64,000 bases of DNA from NCBI RefSeq assembly GCF_003044275.1, contig NZ_PZPL01000001.1:3804018-3868017 (forward strand). Reading direction: 5' to 3'. The first letter of the stretch is position 1; every line of letters begins with the position of its first letter. The notes under the pieces are model-generated. The model was given only the letters and a program-made list of their open reading frames with translations. It was not told where the DNA came from and did no database searches. Positions 27,698 through 36,458 of this stretch are shown here, piece after piece. This DNA is from Rathayibacter caricis DSM 15933 (GTDB taxonomy: Bacteria; Actinomycetota; Actinomycetes; Actinomycetales; Microbacteriaceae). Position numbers and translations under genes: made by a program.

Positions 27698-29083
27698 ATG
27701 AACCGCTCGCTGCCGAGAAGCTCACCGTCCGCCCGCGGAGTGGACGCCGCCGGCGTCCTCGCCCTCGTCGACTCCCTCGAGGAGGCGCCCGGCATCGAGC
27801 TGCACGGGCTCGTGCTGGTGCGCGGCGGGAGCGTCGTCGCCGAGGGCTGGTGGGCGCCGTACTCGGCCGAGCGGCTGCACCTGCTCTACTCCTACTCCAA
27901 GAGCTTCACGGCGACGGCGGTCGGCCTCGCCGTCGCCGAGGGGCTCGTCGATCTCGACGCCACCGTGCTCTCCTACTTCCCGGAGCTCGACGCCGAGGTG
28001 ACGGACGAGCGCTCGCGCGCGATCCGCGTCCGGCACGTGCTCGCGATGGCGAGCGGGCACCGCGAGGAGACGATCGACCGCGCGCGGGCGATCGATCCGG
28101 TCGACATGGTCCGCGGCTTCCTCCTCGTGCCGCCCGACGAGGAGCCGGGCGCGCTCTTCGCCTACAACCAGCCGTGCACCTTCGCGGCCGCCGCGATCGT
28201 GCAGCGGGTGAGCGGGGAGTCGCTGGTCGACTACCTCCGGCCGCGGCTGCTCGATCCGCTGGGGATCGGCGAGGTCGCGTGGCTGCGCGACGCCTCCGGT
28301 CGCGAGATCGGCTACAGCGGACTGCACGCCACGACCGAGGCCGCGGCGGCGCTCGCGCTGCTGTACCAGCAGGAGGGCCGCTGGGACTCGGAGCAGCTGC
28401 TGAGCGCGGAGTGGGTCGCGGAGGCGTCGACCTCGCAGGTGCCGACATCGCAGGAGGAGAACGACGACTGGTCCGGCGGCTACGGCTTCCAGTTCTGGCG
28501 CTCGCAGCACGGCTACCGGGCCGACGGCGCCTACGGGCAGTTCGGCCTCGTACTGCCCGAGCACGACGCGGTGCTCGCGATCACCGGCCAGACGACCGAC
28601 ACCGAGGGTCTGCTCGCGCGGGTCTGGGAGCACCTGCTGCCGGCGCTCCAGCCGGAGGGCGCCGTCGCCCCGACCGAGGCGGAGGAGGCGCTCGCGACGC
28701 GCCTCGGCGCCCTCGGCCTCCCTCCGCTCGCCCCTGCCGCCGTCGACGTGGCGCCCGGTCGCTACCGGCCGTCGCACTCGGACGTCCTCTCGCTGACCGG
28801 TCTCGAGCTCTCGGGCGAGCCCGCGGGCTGGACGCTCGCGCTGATCGAGGGCGAGGACCGGCTGCTCGTCGCGCCGGGATCCGGGGCGTGGATGACGACG
28901 GACGTCCTGGCCTCGAGCGCCGGTCGCGGCCCCGACGGCGAGCTGCTCGTCGACGTGCTGTTCCTCGAGACGCCGCATCGACTGCACCTCGTGCTCGACG
29001 CCGCCGCCGCGACGTTCACCGCGCGCTGGGCGACGGAGCCGCTGCACGCCGGCCCGCTGCGCGAGCTGCGCGCCCCACGCTGA
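27698..29083 (+). CDS. Serine hydrolase, class C beta-lactamase-like family
   Basis: The 461-residue protein has the penicillin-binding/esterase nucleophile motif S65-Y-S-K68 (YSYSKSFTATAVG) and a Tyr motif around Y156 (FAYNQP). The C-terminal 120 residues form an extra beta-rich domain. No signal peptide is seen, so it is likely cytoplasmic, unlike true beta-lactamases. Members of this family act as esterases or D-amino-peptidases, and the substrate here is open. It lies alone between the repeat array and the GH43 gene. Confidence 0.88.
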   Translation: MNRSLPRSSPSARGVDAAGVLALVDSLEEAPGIELHGLVLVRGGSVVAEGWWAPYSAERLHLLYSYSKSFTATAVGLAVAEGLVDLDATVLSYFPELDAEVTDERSRAIRVRHVLAMASGHREETIDRARAIDPVDMVRGFLLVPPDEEPGALFAYNQPCTFAAAAIVQRVSGESLVDYLRPRLLDPLGIGEVAWLRDASGREIGYSGLHATTEAAAALALLYQQEGRWDSEQLLSAEWVAEASTSQVPTSQEENDDWSGGYGFQFWRSQHGYRADGAYGQFGLVLPEHDAVLAITGQTTDTEGLLARVWEHLLPALQPEGAVAPTEAEEALATRLGALGLPPLAPAAVDVAPGRYRPSHSDVLSLTGLELSGEPAGWTLALIEGEDRLLVAPGSGAWMTTDVLASSAGRGPDGELLVDVLFLETPHRLHLVLDAAAATFTARWATEPLHAGPLRELRAPR

Positions 29084-29144
29084 CACAGGGAGGGGCACCC
29101 CCCTCGTGCATGTCGACGTCGCCCTGTACGGTGGATCGCAGGAA

Positions 29145-29158
29145 TGTTGACGTGAACA
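29145..29158. promoter_or_regulatory. LacI/GalR-type operator TGTTGACGTGAACA
   Basis: A 14-nt palindrome with CG centre (two mismatches) lies 31 nt upstream of the GH43 start. A candidate -10 box TACGGT is at 29127-29132, so a bound repressor would sit over the early transcribed region. It differs from the other operator families in the window. Confidence 0.55.
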
Positions 29159-29189
29159 CTCGCGCAGTCCCCGTGCAAAGGAGCACAGA

Positions 29190-32036
29190 ATGACGACTCG
29201 ATTCAGACCGTTCGGATGGGCGGTGACGGCTCTCGTCGTCACGGGCCTCCTGGGAGCAGGAGCGCCCGCCCTCGCGGCGCCGCTCGCGAGCGCGGTGGTG
29301 ACCGATCCCGCCGACGGAGTGCCGCGCGCGGATCCGCCGCCCGTGTACGACTCCTTCCCCGCGATCCAGGATCCGGGCCGGAGTGCGGCCGGATACTTCC
29401 AGCCGAGCTGGTACGACACCGACGGGCGCCACATCCAGGCGCACGGCGGGCAGATCGTCACGGTGCAGGAGGACGGCGCCGATGTGCACTACTGGTACGG
29501 CGAGGACCGCACGAAGGGCTACTACAACAGCCCCGGAGTCGCCGTGTACCGCTCGACCGACGGGATGAACTGGGAGAACCGCGGCACGGCGCTGCGCAGC
29601 GTCCAGACCCCCGAGGAGCTCGAGCAGCCCTATTTCGACGCCCTCTACGACACCGTCGACGACGCCGGAGTGCCGCGCGCCGACCGGATCGCCGAGATCG
29701 ACTACCACCTCGACACGAACCAGACCTCGCCCAACACCGCGATCTTCGAGCGCCCGAAGGTGCTCTACAACGAGAAGAACGACCAGTGGGTGATGTGGTG
29801 GCACTCCGACGGCCGCATCACGCCGGGCGGCAGCACGTATGCGCGGTCGTTCGCCGCGGTCGCGGTCTCGGACAGCCCGACCGGTCCGTTCACGATGACC
29901 GGCGCCTACCGCCTCTACAACCGCACCGACTACCGGGCGTGCATCTCGGCGGCCGTGCCGGGCCAGGCCCGCGACATGACCGTCTTCCAGGACGAGGACG
30001 GCACCGCGTACATCTCCTACTCCTCCGAGGAGAACCGGAGCCTCTACATCGCCAAGCTCGACGCCGACTACACCAACGTCGAGCGCACGACGACCACGGA
30101 CACCCTGGACGCGAACCAGTACTCGGCCGACGGCACCTACCCGTACGTCTTCGCCGACGGGACGCCCGGCGCCCCGGTGCGCGGGACGGACTTCCAGATC
30201 GTGAAGGAGTGCGGCGTCCTGGAGGCGCCCGCGATCTTCGCCGAGGGCGGGAAGTACTACACGCTCGCCTCGGGTGCGACCGGATGGGCGCCGAACCCGC
30301 AGACCTACTACACGGCCGACAGCGTGCTCGGACCGTGGATCCGCGGCGTCCAGGCCGGCGACCCGTACGAGAACGTGGCGTACAACCAGATCCCGGAGGG
30401 CGGCGACGGACTCCTCTCGGTCGGCGACGGCCGCAAGACCACCTTCGGCTCGCAGTCGACGAACGTCCTGACCCTCGGCGCCGGCAGGCACGTGTACATG
30501 GGCGACCGGTGGAACGACGGCGCGGCCGACTCGAACTACGTCTGGCTGCCGATGACCATCGGCGAGAACGGGCGCCTCGAGATGCGCAATCCCGCCGTCG
30601 AGGACCCGGCGCGCTGGGCCGACGGCTGGGACGCGTCGTACTGGGACGACAAGGGCGTCGGAGCCGGCCTCTGGTCGGTCGTCGACGACCGCCTCCCCGA
30701 CACCGTCACCCGCGCGGCCGACATCGGCGCGAAGCTGCCCGCGACCGTCTCGGTCCGCTCCCCCGGCGGCACGCGCGACGTGGCCGTCGAGTGGGCGCCG
30801 ACCGGTCCGAACGTCCTGGGCACGCTCAGCGTCACGGGCGTGCTGGCCGGCGACGCCGAGTACTCGGACGGACGCCGCTTCACCCGCACCATCGAGGTCG
30901 CCGAGCCCGGGATCGCGAACCTCGCGCGCCTGGCGACGGTGACGACGACGAGCCGCTCGGACCTCGCTCCGAAGCTCGTCGACGGCGACCTGAAGGGCAA
31001 GGGCTGGGACGACTGGACCTCCACCGGGTACCCGCGCGACAGCCGCCTGACCTTCACCTGGGGCTCGCCGCAGGACCTCGACTCGCTCACCGTGCACACC
31101 TACAAGGACGGAGCCGCGAGCTGGCCCTCGAGGATCGAGGTCGAGTACCAGGTCGACGGCGCCTGGCGCACGTCGACCGTCGCGGCGACCCTGACCCAGG
31201 TCGCGACCGACGCGGCGCCGACCGTGGCACTGGATCTCTCCTCCCTCCCCGACACCGCGGCCGTGCGCCTGCACCTCACCAGTGCGGCGAACACCTGGCA
31301 GTCGATCTCGGAGGTCGAGATCTGGGGCGAGGCGCCTCCGGTCAACCTGTGCCGGATCGCCGGCTCGAGCGTGAGCGCGTCCTTCAGCCAGACGGAGTGG
31401 GCGACCCTGCCTGCGGCGAACGCGTGCGACGGGAACGCGGCGACCGCCTGGTCGACGTGGTCGAGCGCGCCGCTGCGGAGCAGCGCGGACCTCACGCTGA
31501 CCACCGCCGCGTCCCACCGCGTCGACCGGGTGACGTTCACCAACATCGAGGGCACGATCGCGTCGGCGAGCGTGGCGTACCGGGGCACCGACGGCGTGTG
31601 GCGCCCGACCACCGCGCAGACCGCTCCGGTCGCGGCGAACGGCGCGGCCACCACGCTGACGTTCGGCGCCGTCACGGCGACGGGACTGCGGATCACCTTC
31701 GCGACTCCGGACTCGTTCGTGAAGATCACCGAGATCGTGGTGCCGGAGGCCGCCGCCCCGGCGGTCGTGGCCCCCGTCAGCGTCACGAGCCGCTGCATCG
31801 CCAAGAAGGCCGTCCTGACGGTCACCACGGCGAACGGCTCGGCGATGCCGATCGACGTGACCGTGCGCTCGGCCTACGGGCAGAAGGCGTTCTCGCAGGT
31901 CGCTCCGGGAGCGAACGCGACGCACGCGTTCACGACGCGCCTGGCCACCGCACCGGCGGGCCAGGTGACGGTGACCGCGGTCGGCGGCGGGGAGACGCTC
32001 GAGCAGACCGTCGCCTACCCGGCGCGGAGCTGCTGA
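29190..32036 (+). CDS. Secreted GH43-like glycoside hydrolase with Ig-like and discoidin-type domains
   Basis: The 948-residue protein has a signal peptide (TALVVTGLLGAGAPALA). Residues about 50-430 look like a five-bladed propeller: IQAHGGQIVTV, VHYWYGEDRTKGYYNSPGVA, FERPKVLYNEKNDQWVMWWH, and ARDMTVFQDEDGTAYISYSS, which recall GH43 of the exo-beta-1,3-galactanase side (subfamily 24-like). About 490-570 is a Big_4-like Ig domain (LPATVSVRSPGGTRDVAVEW). Two F5/8 type C (discoidin) sugar-binding domains (about 575-715 and 720-850) and a short beta domain ending in YPARSC follow. It probably trims galactan or arabinan side chains outside the cell. AAAGGAG precedes the ATG. The subfamily is an estimate. 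Confidence 0.85.
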   Translation: MTTRFRPFGWAVTALVVTGLLGAGAPALAAPLASAVVTDPADGVPRADPPPVYDSFPAIQDPGRSAAGYFQPSWYDTDGRHIQAHGGQIVTVQEDGADVHYWYGEDRTKGYYNSPGVAVYRSTDGMNWENRGTALRSVQTPEELEQPYFDALYDTVDDAGVPRADRIAEIDYHLDTNQTSPNTAIFERPKVLYNEKNDQWVMWWHSDGRITPGGSTYARSFAAVAVSDSPTGPFTMTGAYRLYNRTDYRACISAAVPGQARDMTVFQDEDGTAYISYSSEENRSLYIAKLDADYTNVERTTTTDTLDANQYSADGTYPYVFADGTPGAPVRGTDFQIVKECGVLEAPAIFAEGGKYYTLASGATGWAPNPQTYYTADSVLGPWIRGVQAGDPYENVAYNQIPEGGDGLLSVGDGRKTTFGSQSTNVLTLGAGRHVYMGDRWNDGAADSNYVWLPMTIGENGRLEMRNPAVEDPARWADGWDASYWDDKGVGAGLWSVVDDRLPDTVTRAADIGAKLPATVSVRSPGGTRDVAVEWAPTGPNVLGTLSVTGVLAGDAEYSDGRRFTRTIEVAEPGIANLARLATVTTTSRSDLAPKLVDGDLKGKGWDDWTSTGYPRDSRLTFTWGSPQDLDSLTVHTYKDGAASWPSRIEVEYQVDGAWRTSTVAATLTQVATDAAPTVALDLSSLPDTAAVRLHLTSAANTWQSISEVEIWGEAPPVNLCRIAGSSVSASFSQTEWATLPAANACDGNAATAWSTWSSAPLRSSADLTLTTAASHRVDRVTFTNIEGTIASASVAYRGTDGVWRPTTAQTAPVAANGAATTLTFGAVTATGLRITFATPDSFVKITEIVVPEAAAPAVVAPVSVTSRCIAKKAVLTVTTANGSAMPIDVTVRSAYGQKAFSQVAPGANATHAFTTRLATAPAGQVTVTAVGGGETLEQTVAYPARSC

Positions 32037-32051
32037 CCCGGAGCGCTGAAG

Positions 32052-32093
32052 GGAGCCCCGGTCGGGTGGACATCGTCCCCCGACCGGGGCTCC
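32052..32093 (+). terminator. Strong hairpin after the GH43 gene
   Basis: GGAGCCCCGGTCGGG and CCCGACCGGGGCTCC form a perfect 15-bp stem with a 12-nt loop, 16 nt beyond the stop. TCCTCCGTGT follows, without a pure U-run. I read it as the terminator of the GH43 transcript. Confidence 0.85.
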
Positions 32094-32208
32094 TCCGTGT
32101 GACGGCGCGAGTCGGCGTGCACCGGAAGAGGGGTCTCGGAGCGGACGGCGGCACTGGTACGAAGGACTCGCCGCTCGCAGTGCCGCTCGGCAGAACCAGG
32201 ATCCACGC

Positions 32209-33084
32209 GTGACCCGCTCCGCCCGCACGGCCGCCCTCGCCGCCGCCGCCCCGACCGCCGGCCTCGTGCTGGCGCTCCTCTTCGCCACCGCCGCAGCCGC
32301 CCCCGAGGCCGTGCCGCAGACTCCCGGGACGGCGGTCGCGGAGCCGTCCGCGACTCCGACCGCGACTCCGACGACGACGCCGAGCCCCGTGGACTCGATC
32401 AGGAGCCCGCGCTCGAGTGCCGCCGGTGCCGTCGACGGCGTCGCGGAGGAGCGCCCCGAGGGCACCGACCTCGACGGGACCCCGGAGCCGCAGGTGTCCG
32501 CGCCGGTTCCGCCCGCCGCACCGGCTCCCGCGCCCTCGATCGCACCGAGCGTGCCGGAGGAGCAGTCGACGGACGGCGTCGACGTCGGCGTCTCGATCGA
32601 TCCCCCGGTCGACGGCGGTGCTCTGACCATGACCGTCGCGGGCGACGCGGCCGCGCTGACCGAGTCCGGGTCCACCGCCACGGCCCGCCGCTTCCTCGGC
32701 GTCCTGCCGACCGTCACGGTGCGCGACACCCGCGATCCGGACGCGGTGCCGGAGGGCGCGGACTGGTCCGTGCTCGGCACCGCCGCCGACCTCACGGGCG
32801 ACGACGGGCAGCCGGCGCTCGGAGTCGAGCACCTGGGCTGGGCGCCCCGGCTGCTCGAGGGAGAGGGCCCCGTCGTCGCGGGACCGGCCGTCCGGACCGT
32901 GCTCGACGGCGGCACGGAGGGACCGCGCCCCGGACTCGTCTCGGCCGAGCTGCTCGCCCTGGCCGACGGGGCGGCGGCCCGGCCCGGCCGGTGGACCGCG
33001 GACGCCGAGCTGGTGCTGCGCACCGCGCCGTCCGTCCGCGCGGGCGGCTACGCCTCCGTCGTCACCCTCTCGCTCTTCGAGTGA
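32209..33084 (+). CDS. Secreted protein of unknown function with Thr/Pro-rich linker
   Basis: The 291-residue protein starts at a GTG with AGGAT ahead. A signal peptide (about 1-30, ending TAAAAPEA) is followed by a low-complexity region of about 80 residues rich in Ala, Pro and Thr (PTATPTTTPSPV). A compact domain (about 125-291) then begins with VGVSIDPPVDGGALTMTV and ends in VVTLSLFE. This resembles small WxL-like or spore-coat-like beta domains that occur in secreted actinobacterial proteins, but I cannot assign a family with confidence. It would sit in or outside the wall. No anchor (LPXTG or C-terminal helix) is visible. Confidence 0.7.
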   Translation: MTRSARTAALAAAAPTAGLVLALLFATAAAAPEAVPQTPGTAVAEPSATPTATPTTTPSPVDSIRSPRSSAAGAVDGVAEERPEGTDLDGTPEPQVSAPVPPAAPAPAPSIAPSVPEEQSTDGVDVGVSIDPPVDGGALTMTVAGDAAALTESGSTATARRFLGVLPTVTVRDTRDPDAVPEGADWSVLGTAADLTGDDGQPALGVEHLGWAPRLLEGEGPVVAGPAVRTVLDGGTEGPRPGLVSAELLALADGAAARPGRWTADAELVLRTAPSVRAGGYASVVTLSLFE

Positions 33085-33192
33085 GCGCGGCTCGCGGCCA
33101 CCCGTGATCGAGTCGTAGGCTGATCCGACCGCTGCAGGCGGATCGGACAGGATCGATCCGCTTCGATCACACTCGAGCACACGGGACGAGAC

Positions 33193-35070
33193 ATGTCGAC
33201 GACGACCGCCCAGCCCTTCACCGGCCCCCTCCGCCGCCGCTTCGGCGCCGCCCTCGACGCGGAGGCGCTGGTCCCCCTCCTGGCCGCCGCCCGGCTCCCC
33301 CTCGGGGTGCTCGAGCACGCGCCGACCCTCGAGGCGCTCCGGCGCCGTGCGGAGGAGGACCTCGGCACGCCGTGGCCGCAGCCGCTGCTCTCGCACTACG
33401 CCCGCTACGCCCGCGACGGCAACCGGACCGACTACGAGGGCCGCATCGGCGAGCGCCAGCGCCGCCTCACCCGCGCCGCCGTGCTCGCGACGGCCACCGG
33501 CGAGCAGCCCTGGCTCGACGAGACGGCCGACGGCGTGCAGCTGCTGTGCGAGCAGAGCAGCTGGAGCTGGGCCGCGCACGACGACGCACTGCCCCTGCTC
33601 GGCCGGGTCGTCCCTCCGATCGACCGCCCCTACCTGGATCTCGGAGCGGGTGAGGTGGTCGGGCAGCTGGCCTGGATCGACGCCTTGCTGGGCGAGCCGC
33701 TCGGCCGACGGGCCCCTGGCCTGCGCGAGCGGATGCGTGCCGAGACGCGGACGCGCGTGATCCGGCCGTTCCTCGACCGGCGCGACTGGCACTGGCTCGG
33801 GCTCGACGGCGACGTGCACAACTGGAACCCGTGGATCCACGGCAACGTCCTGCTCGCCGCCGTCGCGCTGGTCGACGACCCGGAGGAGCGGGCCGACGTC
33901 ATCGCGCTGGTGCTCGAGGGGCTCGACCGGTTCCTGGACTCGCTGCCGGCGGACGGCGCGATCGACGAGGGCTTCGCCTACTGGTGGAACGGCGCCGGCC
34001 GGGCGCTCGAGACCCTGGAGCTGCTGGCGGAGGCGACCGACGGCGCGCTCGACGCCTCCGACCTGCCCGTCGTGCGGCAGGCCGTGCGGTTCCCCCACCG
34101 GATGCACCTCGGCGGTGCGTGGTACGCGAACGTCGCCGACGGGCCGGCGCGCGCCTCCGACACTCTGCCCTGGCACGTGCTGCACCGCTGGGGGCGGCGG
34201 ATCGGGGACCGGGACGTGATCGCGCACGCCGCCGCCCTGCGCCGGCCGGCCGAGCCGCTCGCCGATCCGGCGGCCGGGCTCGGGCGCCTCGTCCGCGCCC
34301 TCTCGGACCGGCAGTGGATCGCGGCCGAGCCCGGGCCGGCACCCCTCGTCTCCCCCACCTGGCTGCCGTCGGTGCAGCTCCTCGTGACGCGCGAGCACCC
34401 GGGCGGCGCGGAGGGTCTGGGCCTCGTCGTCAAGGGCGGGCACAACGGCGAGCACCACAACCACCTCGACGTCGGGAGCGTGATCGTGGCGCTGGACGGC
34501 GTGCCCGTGCTGGTCGACGCCGGACAGCCGACGTACACGTCGCAGACCTTCGGCCCTGAGCGGTACGGCATCCGCGCGATGCAGAGCCGCTGGCACTCCG
34601 CTCCGGCACCGTGGGGTCTCGAGCAGGGGGTCGGCCGCGGCTTCGGCGCGTCGGACGTCTCGTCGGGGCCGGCCGGGCTGCTGCTCGAGCTCGCCACCGC
34701 GTACCCCCTGCCCGCCGGATCGAGCCTGAGGCGCCGCGCTCGGCGCGAGGGGGCGCAGGTCGTCGTCGAGGACGAGTGGCGCCTGCCCCGCCCCCCGAGC
34801 GTCGTGGTGGACGGCGTCGAGGTGCACCTGCTGATCGCGGGAGACGTGGAGCTGCAGGACGGCGCCGCGGTCGTGACTCCGATCGAGGGGGCGAGGCGGC
34901 TGAGGGTCGAGTGGACCGGCGCCGAGGCGACGACGGAGGAGTGGCTGCTCGAGGATCCGCTGCTCGAGGCGAGCTGGGGGGAGCGGCTGACACGGCTGAC
35001 CCTGACGGTCGCCGCGGAGGGCGCCGAGGTCTTCGAGGGCGCGCTGCGCGTCACGGCGTCGGTGGTCTGA
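33193..35070 (+). CDS. Heparinase II/III-like polysaccharide or oligosaccharide lyase
   Basis: The 625-residue protein has an N-terminal alpha/alpha-toroid (about 1-330, with WLGLDGDVHNWNPWIHGNVL and IDEGFAYWWNGAGRALETL) and a C-terminal beta-sandwich. The family motif GGHNGEHHNHLDVGS with His residues is at about 415-430. No signal peptide is present, so it would work on imported oligomers in the cytoplasm. The fold is used by lyases that cut uronic-acid polymers by beta-elimination; the substrate is unknown. It precedes the oxidoreductase/DUF993/isomerase operon by 146 nt on the same strand, suggesting that its product feeds that pathway. Confidence 0.85.
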   Translation: MSTTTAQPFTGPLRRRFGAALDAEALVPLLAAARLPLGVLEHAPTLEALRRRAEEDLGTPWPQPLLSHYARYARDGNRTDYEGRIGERQRRLTRAAVLATATGEQPWLDETADGVQLLCEQSSWSWAAHDDALPLLGRVVPPIDRPYLDLGAGEVVGQLAWIDALLGEPLGRRAPGLRERMRAETRTRVIRPFLDRRDWHWLGLDGDVHNWNPWIHGNVLLAAVALVDDPEERADVIALVLEGLDRFLDSLPADGAIDEGFAYWWNGAGRALETLELLAEATDGALDASDLPVVRQAVRFPHRMHLGGAWYANVADGPARASDTLPWHVLHRWGRRIGDRDVIAHAAALRRPAEPLADPAAGLGRLVRALSDRQWIAAEPGPAPLVSPTWLPSVQLLVTREHPGGAEGLGLVVKGGHNGEHHNHLDVGSVIVALDGVPVLVDAGQPTYTSQTFGPERYGIRAMQSRWHSAPAPWGLEQGVGRGFGASDVSSGPAGLLLELATAYPLPAGSSLRRRARREGAQVVVEDEWRLPRPPSVVVDGVEVHLLIAGDVELQDGAAVVTPIEGARRLRVEWTGAEATTEEWLLEDPLLEASWGERLTRLTLTVAAEGAEVFEGALRVTASVV

Positions 35071-35113
35071 GGGCTCGGCCCTGCGCGGACCGGCCGTTCA
35101 GCGACACTCGGCG

Positions 35114-35168
35114 GGAATGCGCTTGCCCCCGATCGATCCGCGGTCCTACACTCTGGTAAACGCTTTCC
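35114..35168 (+). promoter_or_regulatory. Promoter and two LacI-type operators before the DUF993 operon
   Basis: TTGCCC (35123-35128), 18 nt and TACACT (35147-35152) form a plausible promoter. GGTAAACGCTTTCC at 35155-35168 covers the start region, and GGAATGCGCTTGCC at 35114-35127 overlaps the -35. The downstream site nearly equals the GH42 operator at 4436-4449. Confidence 0.6.
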
Positions 35169-35216
35169 GTCCGGCCCGTCGGCCGATCGGGGCACCGCAC
35201 AGCAGAAGGGCCTCCC

Positions 35217-36458
35217 GTGTCAGAGTCGACCACCCCCGCCACCACCTCCGCCGAACCGCGGACCCTCGGCATCATCATGAACGGCGTCTCGGGCCGCATG
35301 GGATACCGTCAGCACCTCGTCCGCTCGATCCTCGCGATCCGCGAGCAGGGCGGCGTGCTGCTCTCGGACGGCACCCGAGTGCAGCTCGAGCCGCTGCTCG
35401 TCGGCCGCAGCGAGGCCAAGCTCGCCGAGCTCGCCGCGAAGCACGGTCTGCAGCACTGGACCACCGACCTCGACGCCGCGCTCGCCGACCCGAAGTGGCA
35501 GATCTACGCCGACTTTCTGGTCACCAAGGCCCGCGTCCCCGCGTTGAAGAAGGCCATCGCCGCCGGCAAGGACATCTACACCGAGAAGCCCACCGCCGAG
35601 AGCTACGCCGAGGCGCTCGAGATCGCCGAGCTGGCCGAGGAGGCCGGCATCAAGAACGGCGTCGTGCACGACAAGCTCTACCTGCCCGGCCTGCAGAAGC
35701 TCAAGCGCCTGATCGACTCCGGATTCTTCGGCCGCATCCTCTCGGTGCGCGGCGAGTTCGGCTACTGGGTCTTCGAGGGCGACTGGCAGGACGCTCAGCG
35801 CCCCAGCTGGAACTACCGCAAGGAGGACGGCGGCGGCATCATCGTCGACATGTTCCCGCACTGGAACTACGTGCTCGAGAACCTGTTCGGCGCCGTCGAG
35901 GGCGTCTACGCCAAGGCCGCGACCCACATCCCGGTGCGCGTGGACGAGAACGGCGACGAGTACACCGCCACCGCCGACGACGCGGCCTACGCGATCTTCG
36001 ACGTCGCGGGAGGCGCGACCGTGCAGCTCAACTCCTCCTGGGCCGTGCGCGTGAACCGCCCGGAGCTCGTAGAGTTCCAGGTCGACGGCACCCTCGGCAG
36101 CGCGGTCGTCGGGCTCTTCGGCGCCAAGGTGCAGCCGCGCGTCGCGACCCCCAAGCCGACCTGGAATCCCGACCTGCCCGAGCAGCACGTCTACGCCGAG
36201 GACTGGCAGGAGCTGCCCGTCAACGACGTCTTCGAGAACGGCTTCAAGACGCAGTGGGAGGAGTTCATCCGCCACGTGGTCGAGAACGGCCCGCACTCGT
36301 ACGACTTCTTCGCCGGCGCCCGCGGCGTCCGCCTCGCCGAGCTGGGCCTCGAGTCGGCCCGCGAGGGCCGCCGGATCGACGTCGCCGCGCTCGACGCCGC
36401 GGCCGACGAGCAGGCCCTCGCCGCCTCCGCCGCCACCTCCGCCGAGGTCGCTCCGTGA
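35217..36458 (+). CDS. Gfo/Idh/MocA-family NAD(P)-dependent oxidoreductase
   Basis: The 413-residue protein has an N-terminal Rossmann fold (TLGIIMNGVSGRMGYRQHL, an extended dinucleotide loop) and a GFO C-terminal domain. The catalytic EKP motif is DIYTEKPTAESYAEAL, and the substrate-site HDKLYLPGLQKLKRLIDSGF and DMFPHWNYVLENLFG (His) are intact. It begins at a GTG with AGAAGGG upstream. It should oxidise a sugar or sugar acid in the cytoplasm. The stop overlaps the next gene (GTGA), so the three genes to 38520 are coupled. The nucleotide loop is atypical and gives no safe choice between NAD and NADP. Confidence 0.92.
   Translation: MSESTTPATTSAEPRTLGIIMNGVSGRMGYRQHLVRSILAIREQGGVLLSDGTRVQLEPLLVGRSEAKLAELAAKHGLQHWTTDLDAALADPKWQIYADFLVTKARVPALKKAIAAGKDIYTEKPTAESYAEALEIAELAEEAGIKNGVVHDKLYLPGLQKLKRLIDSGFFGRILSVRGEFGYWVFEGDWQDAQRPSWNYRKEDGGGIIVDMFPHWNYVLENLFGAVEGVYAKAATHIPVRVDENGDEYTATADDAAYAIFDVAGGATVQLNSSWAVRVNRPELVEFQVDGTLGSAVVGLFGAKVQPRVATPKPTWNPDLPEQHVYAEDWQELPVNDVFENGFKTQWEEFIRHVVENGPHSYDFFAGARGVRLAELGLESAREGRRIDVAALDAAADEQALAASAATSAEVAP

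Noticed and set aside
29016..33023. A 1335-codon open frame antisense to the GH43-like gene
   Set aside because: It is a compositional shadow with repetitive Val/Gly/Arg sequence and no domain. The sense strand has a signal peptide and family motifs.
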